DNA of 64,000 nt from Abelmoschus esculentus (Eukaryota; Streptophyta; Magnoliopsida; Malvales; Malvaceae), in NCBI GenBank assembly GCA_035048815.1, contig JAUCBN010000034.1, positions 11,014,737-11,078,736 on the forward strand. Reading direction: 5' to 3'. The notes below the pieces were generated by a model. The model was not told the origin of the DNA, searched no databases, and saw only the letters and a program-made list of their open reading frames with translations. The position numbers and the translations under genes were made by a program. Every line of letters starts with the position of its first letter. Position 1 is the first letter of the stretch. Positions 1 through 9,243 of the stretch are shown piece by piece.

Positions 1-893
1 TTTAGGGACCATAAAGGCTTCTTAAGATATTTTCTCCGAGTGATTTAAAAGTGATTATGAGTTATTATAATACCCTTATATATAATAATAATAATAATTT
101 TTATATTTTATTTAATAAAAATAGAATAATTATTATAATGTCTCTTTTATACATGTAATTTTTTAATTAATAACTATTTCATCAAATAAATGGAAAAAAA
201 TATAGTTAGGTTTTAATTAACTATTTTATATTGAATTAGTTCAGATTAAAGTAGATATATTATATTTTTAATCGAATGTGAGTTAATCGAAAATTCGACT
301 TAACTCATGACCATCGCTACATGTATTACTTTTACTTCTTTGCTTGTCAATTTAAGTGTCCCTGTGGCTGGGAGAGCAAGACCAACAAGGTCAGCTTTAC
401 CTGTCATGTTTTGGAACCCCTTTGGCCCTTTCTTTCTTGGCATTAATTATCATGAAATTATTATGAAAAAGTGTTTCAATTTAAAAGTAACTTTTATATG
501 AAATAAATTAAATTTTATGTAATTTTGTTTATTTAAATATTACTTTAAATCTTAAATAAGATTATTAAATTCTAAAATATACGAAATTATATAAACTAAA
601 GTTTAAGTAGGAGGTGTATCAAATAATTTTTTTAATATAAAACTATTATTATAAGATAAAATATCCTATGCACCAATGATGAAAATTTTATATTTCATAA
701 ATATATTTAATTTAAGGGTTGTGTTTTAAAATCTTAAATTTAGAGTTTAAGATTTTAGAGTTTAGGGTTAATGATTTAGAATTCACGTTATAAAATTTAA
801 TATACAAATATATATATATATATAATATTATCGATGCATCAAATATTTATCGGTATTATAATATAGAATATAAGAGCGAAAGAAAGTACTTAC
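1..893. other. AT-rich stretch, no gene assigned
   Basis: Very AT-rich sequence with TA-rich tracts. On the minus strand this is where exon 5 of the adjacent CER1-like gene should lie. I looked for the expected His-rich segment that follows the exon 4 donor and did not find it. A short GC-richer patch at about 300-430 is open in both directions but matches nothing I recognise. A degenerate TTTAGGGTT-like tract lies at about 717-775. Confidence 0.6.
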
Positions 894-1871
894 GATGGAG
901 TGTAGACGATGTACTTGAGAGGAGGGAAACATGTGAAGAAGCTGTTAGGAATCAGCTCGAAATTGCAGTGTCCCATATTGTTCATAAAGTCTAGGTAAGT
1001 TATGTAGGTTGCCAAGGCAAAGATGGAGCATGTACCACTTAGCACCATTGCCAATACTGGTATTGCAAACAAGGTGAAATACGCTATGTGCTCAGCAAAT
1101 GGATGAATCACAGCTGCAGACATCCAGACATGCACCAGTCAGTTCCCATCATTCTTATGTAAAGATACATGCTTTGCTTACAACTTACAGGTGATAGGCT
1201 CAGTGACAATGGAGGAATGGTGGTGAGAATGGTAGCGAGAGTACAGGTAATGGTGATGCAGTGCCCTATGAAGCCAGTAGTAAAGGAACTCCACAGGGCC
1301 GGCATGGAGCAACATGGTCATAATCACCCCATCTAGTCTCCAAAAGGGTAAGTGTGAACCTCCAGGAACGTATTTGCTCCCAAAGTAAAACAGGATTGAA
1401 TTGAACAGTATTTGATCATCCCTGCATGCATATGCACACACTGGCTCAAGCTCAACCGGATTGAATTGAATTAAACGTATTTGTAACTCACTGACTCACC
1501 AGTTCCTTTCTCGGTCCACTTGATCAAACTCAATACCCTTGTCCACGATCCTGTTGCTGCCCTTGGCAGTTCGGTAACGAGACAGGCTGATCCATATCTG
1601 GTTATGAACCATTCTCCACAACATGAACGGGAACAAGGCAAGTGCCGACACATCTCTCTCCTTGACAGCAAACGAGTATATTGTCTCGACGATCATAGGA
1701 GCTACGATTATGTACTGTAAAAATGATAAAAACCAGTTAAACCACATAAGCAAAACGGAATTACAAACTCAGCAAATATGAAACAATACTAAGTAGTGAG
1801 AGAAACAATACCTTAAAGCTTCCAAGAGGCTTCCATGGCCAGTCAGTGAGGATTCCTGGTTTTGAAGCCAT
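894..1871 (-). CDS. CER1: CER1-like very-long-chain aldehyde decarbonylase, 5' part only
   Basis: CER1 proteins are ER membrane di-iron enzymes that help make very-long-chain alkanes of the cuticular wax. Four exons are read on the minus strand: 1812-1871, 1500-1714, 1421-1189 and 1113-894. They join in phase and have GT/AG borders. They encode about 242 residues from MASKPGILTDWPW. The fatty-acid-hydroxylase histidine boxes are visible as HRALHHH (about residue 143) and HSHHHSS (about 156), followed by HPFAEH. Family members are roughly 620 residues, so only the membrane half is present. The last exon ends in a good donor (GTAAGT, 893-888), but no downstream exon is seen to base 1. Either a long intron or insertion runs past the window edge, or the gene is a truncated copy. 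The family call is strong; intactness is unknown. Confidence 0.88.
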
Positions 1872-1917
1872 GCTTGTTCGTTGTTATTACTGATGCAAAT
1901 GGCTTGGGAAGGAGATG

Positions 1918-1930
1918 CTATTATATAGTA
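1918..1930 (-). promoter_or_regulatory. Putative TATA box of the CER1-like gene
   Basis: On the minus strand this reads TACTATATAATAG, about 50 bases upstream of the ATG at 1871. That is a normal distance for a plant core promoter with a short leader. This is inference from position and sequence only. Confidence 0.45.
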
Positions 1931-2410
1931 TAAGTAGAGAGTAGTAGTGAAACATTCGCACCCTCGCCAGATGACACGTTTTGCTGGTCCTTATTATTGA
2001 GGATTTAAGACTTTTGGTCTACAAACCAACTAAACTCACCAGATGGACTCCATTGATTTATTGCTCTCAACTGCTTTATCTGGTTCTGGTGCATATAATT
2101 AAGGCCAAGTATACAGTTCGATCATCAGGATTCCTCCTTTACCTTTTCAGATATCTTTATCCAATGACTTTCTAACTTGATTGCTTGTTCAAACTTTAGA
2201 TGAAAACAAAATATAATAATTGCTCAACCTATTGCCTTGTCTTCAACCTCAACTGTCCTGCTCCTAGGCTACTAGCAGTGAAAACTCATGCAAATGAATA
2301 ATCAATAATCAGTATGAATTCATGACTGACACTTATAATGTCATAAGCTGTTAGGCTAATTTCTGTAAATTCATTATTCATTAATAATTTTCTAAGGTTA
2401 TCAGTTCACG
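1931..2410. other. Upstream spacer, nothing recognised
   Basis: Non-coding spacer upstream of the CER1-like gene, less AT-rich than the surrounding DNA. It may hold upstream promoter elements, but none can be defended by eye. Confidence 0.5.
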
Positions 2411-2670
2411 GAGAAATTATATCATGGGTTCGGTTTACTACGTCAGTTACGGTTTTATCCAATGAAAATCATTCACTTCACCACTAATCTACCATGTAAT
2501 TAATTTTCGGCCAATAAATCTTCACTCACATTTTTCATGTCATTTTAAATATATAATTTCTAAAAATTATATTAAATATATGGTAGATTAGTGGTGAAGT
2601 GGATGATTTTCATTGGTTAATAACTACTGTTGACGTGGTGAACTGCGTCTATAATATATGATGGTTCTAA
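2411..2670. mobile_element. MITE copy A (divergent), Mutator-like family
   Basis: It begins GAGAAATTATATCATGGG and shares its interior (ACTTCACCACTAAT, TCTTCACTCA, GTCATTTTAAA) with the copy at 2690-2946. The interior is itself palindromic: CACTTCACCACTAATCTACC near the left is answered by GGTAGATTAGTGGTGAAGTG near the right. The right terminus is degenerate, so the end coordinate is approximate. No protein is encoded. Confidence 0.6.
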
Positions 2671-2689
2671 ACCAAAGTCGGTGAACCAT

Positions 2690-2946
2690 GAGAAATTATA
2701 TCATAGGCCTGGCCTACCACGTCAACCATGGTCTCATCCAATAATAACCACCCACTTCACCACTAATTGCCAACTCATTTTTTTTTTCCTACCAATGAAT
2801 CTTCACTCATAATTTACATGTCATTTTAAAATTATAATTTTTAAAAATTAGATTAATTACATGGTTGATTAACGGCGGAATGGGTGATTTTTATTGATTA
2901 GGGACTACGGCTAACGTGGTAGGCCAGGCCTATGATATAATCTCTC
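2690..2946. mobile_element. MITE copy B, Mutator-like family
   Basis: A 257-bp element with long terminal inverted repeats. The left end GAGAAATTATATCATAGGCC, continuing TGGCCTACCACGT, is answered at the right by ACGTGGTAGGCCAGGCC, continuing TATGATATAATCTCTC. The arms extend inward with lower similarity, so the whole unit could fold into a hairpin. Flanking 9-mers resemble each other only partly (GTGAACCAT and GTGAAATCA). The family is shared with 2411-2670 and 21240-21492. Confidence 0.82.
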
Positions 2947-3385
2947 GTGAAATCATAGTGAAAAGTATAGGTGACAATGGGACGTGTCATATTTTGGATG
3001 ATTGTTTTAAGATAATTTTACTTTTGAAAGTGTGAACGGGAGATAGTTATTTGTGTTGTAATTAATTTGATTTGTTTATTTTAAAATAATTATTAAATAA
3101 TTATTTATTATTTAATTATATATAAAAAAGTTGATAATTTAATTGATTGTGATCACTGATAACATGTGGTGAATAAAATTTATCTAATAATTTTTCTAAA
3201 TATTTTAATTAATAAAATTTATTTATTATATTTAATAAAGTAAAATTTGTCTATTTACAGGTGTAATTAAGAAATGGATAGTTATATTAAATAAAAAACA
3301 AAATCTAAGAAAAGATATTAGAAAAATTTATCAAAAAGCTTTGAGAATTTACATTGAATATATTAAATATTAATATTAATACTAT
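2947..3385. other. AT-rich spacer
   Basis: Very AT-rich, with short repeated TTTAATA/ATTTAT words. No coding potential or element boundary recognised. Confidence 0.5.
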
Positions 3386-3851
3386 TAGGTTCGATGCACC
3401 AACCGATTTGATTATCAAGTAGTGAAGAAGAGGTTGTTTGGGTGATTTGTTATGGGAGCAAAAAGATAAACAATTGAACACAAGGATTTATAGTGGTTCG
3501 GTCTTCTAATAACCACATACATCCACTACCTTAGCTCACATTAAGGATTTTCAACCAATTCACTAAGAATTCGTCCCTTTTTTTAGGCTAAAGAGGAAAC
3601 CGTTACAACCTATACTCGCTACTCGAATCTAACATTCAAAGTTCACAAATCGAACTTTAGGAACAATCTCTCACAAAAAAATTCTTAATCAAACCGAAAA
3701 CCCTCTTGAAGGTGTGTGTTTGCACTCTAAAGCACTGATACAAAATCATAAACACTTTAGTAAATTTAAAAATGAAAGCTCACAGTGTTGTCTAAAAAAG
3801 AATGAACAATTCTAAGCACTTAGACACAAATCGGTTGGTACATCGAACCTA
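3386..3851. mobile_element. Non-autonomous element with about 24-bp inverted termini
   Basis: The left terminus TAGGTTCGATGCACCAACCG is answered at the right by CGGTTGGTACATCGAACCTA, with one mismatch. The 466-bp unit has no significant open frame. The interior is distinctly less AT-rich than the flanks and includes TTATAGTGGTTCGG. Sequences TAATACTA (left) and AAATACTA (right), offset by a couple of bases from the ends, could be an 8-bp target duplication. The superfamily is not certain. Confidence 0.65.
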
Positions 3852-4425
3852 TCAAATACTAAATATAATTATTATTAATATATTAAATATAATAAATATT
3901 AAAATAATATTAAGAATTTAATATTTTAAATAAAAATAAATAATAAAAAACTTTAAAATTATAAAATAATATTAAATATAATAATTATTAATATATTAAA
4001 GCAATATTTAGTTATATTTTACTAATATGTCATAGTTTAAAGGTTAATTTTATACTTAATCTAAAAATTTATATTAATTATTTAAAAATATTTAAACTTT
4101 ATATTATATATAATTATTAATGAATTGTCATAATTTTTTATATTTTTATAATTAAAATTAATTTATTTCATATATAATAATTTAACAAAATTTACGGTGA
4201 TAAATTTAAATATTATTTACGTTTATTTCTCTCTATTCACGAAGATTTGATTGTCTGCTAATATTAACAACACCCTCATTGAAGTTATCATCAGAGGAGA
4301 TGAGAAAGAGAAAATTTCAGATTTTTAAGTTGAGAGGGTTAGATTGTTTAAATCGAAAAACGAAATATACCACAATGCTTAAGAAGGTTGAGAGAGTCGA
4401 AGAGGAGCTTCTCCATCATTAAACG
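3852..4425. other. AT-rich spacer
   Basis: Mostly A/T words with a GC-richer patch at about 4260-4420. No gene or RNA recognised. Bases 4418-4425 (ATTAAACG) are the left target duplication of the next element. Confidence 0.5.
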
Positions 4426-5192
4426 TAGGGGTGAGCAAAACTCGACTCGATTCGAAAAAATTAAATTTTTCGACTCGAATCGAGGTGAAAAAACTCGACT
4501 CGTTTTAACTCGATTCGAAATTTTATAAACTCAAATCGACTCGAAAAAATTTTAAATTAAGTTCAAGTTATAAAAATGAAAATCGAATAACTCGAAATTT
4601 TTAGTAATTATAAAGGTTAATTGTACATTTAACTCATGTAGTTTTATTTTCAATCCCTTCTTTTTTTATATTTTAATTTTCTTTTTTATAATCTGATCAC
4701 ATTTTAGATTCATTTTTTATTTTATTTAATAAAAAATTTATTTGTATCTTTTATATTATGTTATTTGTTTTTTTTTTAATTTTTGTATTTAATTTATCAT
4801 TATTTTTTGTCTAGTCTTAGTCTTACCTAGATAAGAAGGAAGTTATTAATAAAGCATATAATTTAATAAAATGACGTATTCATACCTAAGATATTTGATT
4901 GATGATAATAATAATTTAAAATCTTTTTTACACGTATAAAATTAATATGGAAAAATGTGTATGTAAATTTAAAGAGAAAATCGTTTAAATTACAATCAAA
5001 CTATATTATAGTATTATAAATAGTATAATTAAAATTTATACATAAATCGAAAAATCGAATCAACTCAAACTCGCTAAAATCGACTCGAATCGAAAAATTT
5101 TCAAAAAATTTCAAATTGTATAATATGATGACTTAACTCGAATAACTCAAAATTTTTTGACTCGAATCGACTCGCTCGAACGCTCACCCTTA
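4426..5192. mobile_element. hAT-type non-autonomous element with perfect 8-bp target duplication
   Basis: A 767-bp element. The left end TAGGGGTGAGCAAAACTCGA and the right end TCGAACGCTCACCCTTA form imperfect inverted termini. It is flanked on both sides by ATTAAACG (4418-4425 and 5193-5200), an exact 8-bp duplication as expected for hAT transposition. The sub-terminal regions are dense in ACTCGA/TCGAGT words. There is no transposase frame, so it would need help in trans. Confidence 0.85.
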
Positions 5193-5200
5193 ATTAAACG

Positions 5201-5763
5201 GTCATTTTAGGTCGACACACGCATTGCCGCTATGCATGGGCCTTGCCCAACATCAGTCAACTGTCATCGGGCATATATATTTATATTAGGTATCGAGACA
5301 TTATATATGTATGTCAATATAAAATCTTTCGTATCGATACAATCTATGTCCGTATCATTCATTATTTTCACTAATGAAATTTGTCAAAACTTGGGGACAA
5401 ATGAGCTATAGATACACAAGTAACCATATCAATATAAACTTTTTTAGGTATCGGTACGCGTCAATTTATATTAGTATTCATAATCTATTCTTTAACTTCT
5501 TTAATTATTAAAAAACATTTTAAGCATCTTAAAAACTCTTTGAAAATTTTTAAATATGCTTTTTAAATTAATAGTCTAAAATATTTTATAAATTAATTTA
5601 CATCTAATTTTTTTCATTATAAATTATATCAAAATTAAAATCTCAAAGCGTTACCTAAAGTATTTAATTGCCAAACCATGACATCTCACGAACATACTTA
5701 TTCTCTAAAACATCCACCTTCACTCCCAACGCACCAGCATTGTAATTTTTCTCTATTTATTAT
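5201..5763. other. Spacer, nothing recognised
   Basis: Contains TATCGATAC-like and GGTATCG words at about 5285-5465, loosely similar to words in the gypsy LTR at 39.7-41.9 kb, so part may be an old LTR fragment. No coding sequence. Confidence 0.4.
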
Positions 5764-6569
5764 TAGGAAAATTCTATAAGGGCGTCGAACATTGCTGAAC
5801 ACCACTAATGTTTAACATTATTGAACACCATTAAATTAATTAATAAAAATTTAAAATCTCAAAGACTCAGTATGTAATTAATAAAAGTGTGATAAACTCA
5901 ACATATTATTAATAATTATATGATTAATCCTTTAGATTTTTATTTTTTATAAATTAATTTAATAATGTTCAGCGGTGTTCAACATTAACGATTTTCAGCG
6001 GTGTTAGATGTGCGTTGTAGACTCATAAAATTTAAACCCTAAAACAATAAAACCATAAACCATAAAATCTAAAAATATAACCATAACCTAAACCCTAAAA
6101 TAGAAAATTTGAAACTCTAAAAAGTATAAACCCTAAACTTGAAACATAAAATTAGTTTAAGATTTAGATATAGAAGTTTGAGTTATTGTAGGGTTTAGAT
6201 TTAGTGTTTATGGTTTAGTATTTTTAGGGTTTTTGATTTTAAGTTTTTGATTTAGGTTTTTGAGATTTTATATTTTAGGGTTTAGAGTTTAATGTTTAGT
6301 GATTTAGGTTTTGGATTTTGGTTTTAAGGTTTAGAGTTTAAGAATTTTTATTTTTTAAAAATAATTTAAATTAGTATTCTATTAATTATTTTAAAAATAA
6401 AATAATATATATAAAGTAGTTTAATAAAAAAAATTATTTTAAATAATATATAATTTACATGTTGAGTCCTTAAATCTTTTAATCTTTATTAATTAGTTTA
6501 ATAATGTTCAACGGTGTTCATCATTAACAGTGTTCAGCGGTGTTCGACGTTCGTTGTAGAATTTTCCTA
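5764..6569. mobile_element. Foldback/MITE-like element with internal duplicated arms
   Basis: The left end TAGGAAAATTCTATAAGGGC is answered by the right end, where TTCGTTGTAGAATTTTCCTA closes the unit. The arms also contain CGAACATTGCTGAACACC and, at the right, GGTGTTCGACG. A second copy of the right arm (AGCGGTGTTAGATGTGCGTT) lies internally at about 5998-6017, so the unit is nested or internally duplicated. The middle (about 6035-6345) is rich in degenerate AAACCCTAAA/TTTAGGGTTT words. No protein is encoded. Confidence 0.65.
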
Positions 6570-7118
6570 ATCCTAATCATTCATCTACTTTCATTCAATG
6601 ATCCAAAAAATGTAAAATTTAAAAAATAAAATACATATTTTTAGATCGTTTGATGGGTGAATTAGATGAGTGACATTAACTTTTTTTTACAAAGGATAAT
6701 CTTCACCTAACCCATCATTGATCTCAATCGTTCATATCATCCATCAAACGATTTAAAAATATATAAAAAATTAAAAATTTTATAAAAATTAAAAAAATTT
6801 ATATTGTATTCTAGTTAATCACAAAATAATTTTATTTATTTATTGTTTTTATTATATTAAACTCAATAACTTTTATATTCTTATGGAACATCAATAAATG
6901 ATTAATATTATTTTTTAATTTTTAAAATAATAATATTTTATATTTTTTACTATTAATTTTATTTATTTATAGTTAAAAAAATTATAAAATTTTCGAGTTT
7001 TAAGTGTGAGGATATTAAAGGACTTATTTCCTGAATAAAAGGTTAGTTATATCCTTCTACTGCGAATTCGAGTGTCAGCAGAAAAAGAAGCTAATAAAAA
7101 AATCTGACTTGAATATCC
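6570..7118. other. Upstream region of the zinc-finger gene
   Basis: AT-rich spacer. Two inverted segments near 6650 and 6750 (CGTTTGATGG and CCATCAAACG, both followed by ATTT/TAAA runs) suggest another small foldback element at about 6600-6770. The last 50 bases are probably 5' leader. Confidence 0.45.
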
Positions 7119-8866
7119 ATGGCTGCGGCAACAACGGCGAACCTGCTCACCGCCCTCCGATTGGATAGTCGGAAGCCCAACGGTGCTGTTCCTATTTTAC
7201 TCCCTAAACCCACTTGGGTCGTCAGAACTGAGGTCATTTTTCTTTTCATTCACCGTCTTCCATTTCTGCAATTCCGTGGAAGAATACAGCCACACCTAAT
7301 TTAAATTTCGTTTTCTGTTGCCAGATAAGAATGTGGCTTTGCGATTCTCTTAAATTTAATCAACTATTGTTGTTGTTGTTGTTGTTGTTGTTCCTATCCT
7401 ATGTTTTGATTCAATTGAATGTTTCTGTTCCTGTTCTCTGTAATCTTTTTGTTCAAAGTTCAAATCCTCGTCACATACATAGTTGTATTGTATTAGTAAC
7501 TAATTAATTATGCTGAAATCAATTGTTGAGGTTTGGGAATTAAATAAATGATTACTCCTTAATTAACATTGATTTGGCAATGGGTGTTTGTTTCTTCCAA
7601 CTTATGTTTAAAGCATGGTGTTTGGCTGGAATTATGCTTGTGAAAATTGAGCAAAGGAAAGGAGAAGTTGGACGGTCCGTTGGTTGATTGTTTTGTTGTA
7701 TTTTTGCAGTCAAATGTTAGGCGAAAGAGAATGAAGAAGCCTGATCCACCGTGCGTTGTCTGCAAGGGGAGTGGCAGAGTGGATTGCCATTATTGTTATG
7801 GAAAAGGTCTCTCTCTCATCCTCCCTATATACTTGATTAGGGTTTATCTCCAAGCTCAACAAGTGTATATATATATATAGGATCAAGTTACTTTAAATTT
7901 ACACTAATCTATGTATGAGTGCAATAGACGGATAAGATTTACGATAAAAAAACGTGGAGATTATCGCTTGAAAAAAAATTAAGAAAATAATCATAATCAT
8001 TTATTACAATCATCCAACGGTCCAGAACTAATATAAAACTAAATTTTACACCATGTAAGGTGATCCTAACATACATGGTTAGGATCAAGTTAATCCATTT
8101 TACCTTAATTTTGGAGCGTTGAATGATAATAATAAATGGTTATGATTATTTTCTTATTTCTTTTTCAATTAATCTCATCCACTTATTTTACCCATCCAAT
8201 GGCTATGGTTTGATACAAAACTCTTTAAATTTTACATGATATAACTTGATCTCATCTCTTGAGCTATCAATGTCAAATGGTGGAGATTATATTCTAGAAC
8301 AGATACTACTTGTAATCACTATTAGCTTATTAAAAAAAAAAAAAAAAACTTGATCTCATCCCATAATATATATTTATAAATGTATCAGGTTTTCAAGTTG
8401 CCTGCAATGGTTTGCTTTCCTTTTTACCAGCTCTGTTGTGATTTGATTCCCTCTCTTGGATTTTTGGTCATGCTGTAATGTTTTCCTGTAGGAAGGACAA
8501 ACCATGTTCATGTAGAGATGCTTCCCAAAGGAGAATGGCCAAAATGGTGAGGTACCAATAGATAGATATATTATAGAAACTGCATATTGGGTGATGGTAT
8601 GGTAATAGTGCACCCAGCAGCTCCAATGAACTTGTTAAGACTACCTGTGCAGGTGCAAGACTTGTGGTGGCAGTGGCCTCGCCAACTGCTCTCGTTGCCT
8701 AGGAACCGGAGAGTACAGGTATATAATGGGATTCCATTTCATGAAGCGAGATGATGATGATGATGGCACACAACATACCAAGCATCCAATTGAAGGCGAT
8801 CGCGATTCACTGACTGCAGCTGATCGGCTGCTTCATCGTGAACAGAGTGATGATTCAGATAATTAG
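7119..8866 (+). CDS. DnaJ-type cysteine-rich zinc-finger protein, probably plastid
   Basis: Four exons: 7119-7232, 7710-7806, 8492-8546 and 8653-8866. They join in phase with GT/AG borders and give 159 residues. Four CxxCxGxG repeats are seen: CVVCKGSG (53-60), CHYCYGKG (64-71), CKTCGGSG (90-97) and CSRCLGTG (101-108). This is the zinc-binding domain of Hsp40s without a J domain, as in BSD2- and LQY1-like plant proteins that act as chaperones or thiol oxidoreductases. The first 38 residues are Ala/Thr/Leu/Arg-rich with few acidic residues, which suggests a chloroplast transit peptide. The C-terminus is acidic (MKRDDDDDG, then SDDSDN). The exact client is unknown. Introns 1 and 2 hold a TTG microsatellite and AT-rich filler. 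Confidence 0.88.
7367..7392 (+). repeat. (TTG)n microsatellite
   Basis: Nearly nine perfect TTG units in intron 1 of the zinc-finger gene. Likely to vary in length between accessions. Confidence 0.9.
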
Positions 8867-9243
8867 GTATGGAGGAGGAACTGGTGGAAGGAAAAGCACA
8901 CATGCACTCCAGTCTGATGAGATTCCCATAGCAAGTTTATAATCCAAGTGGTGATAAGATGTTGTCCCAGACTGCTATTTTGGCTATGCTAGGATTTAAA
9001 TTGATTAAAACAAAACTCATTTACTTTTATTAACACTTGATATAGCATACATTTTTTTATTTAAAAGCAAAATAAAACCGTATATAAACACATAATCCAA
9101 GAAAAATAATAAAAGCATTCGATTGGTGCATTTCTTTCAATCCCAACTCGTGTGAATAAAAACAAGGCTACCTACCTACGAACTGCAACACTCCCTGCTA
9201 ATGATTTGCAATCAGAACCAAATTGCCATTTGAAGTTCAGAAA

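Noticed and set aside
307..501. Open frame on the plus strand (64 codons), also open on the minus strand
   Set aside because: No recognisable domain, both strands are open by chance composition, and it does not match the missing CER1 exons.
6035..6345. AAACCCTAAA-rich stretch as an interstitial telomere
   Set aside because: The repeats are too degenerate and change orientation within an inverted-repeat element. Similar words elsewhere (0.7, 44.8, 62.8 kb) are also degenerate.
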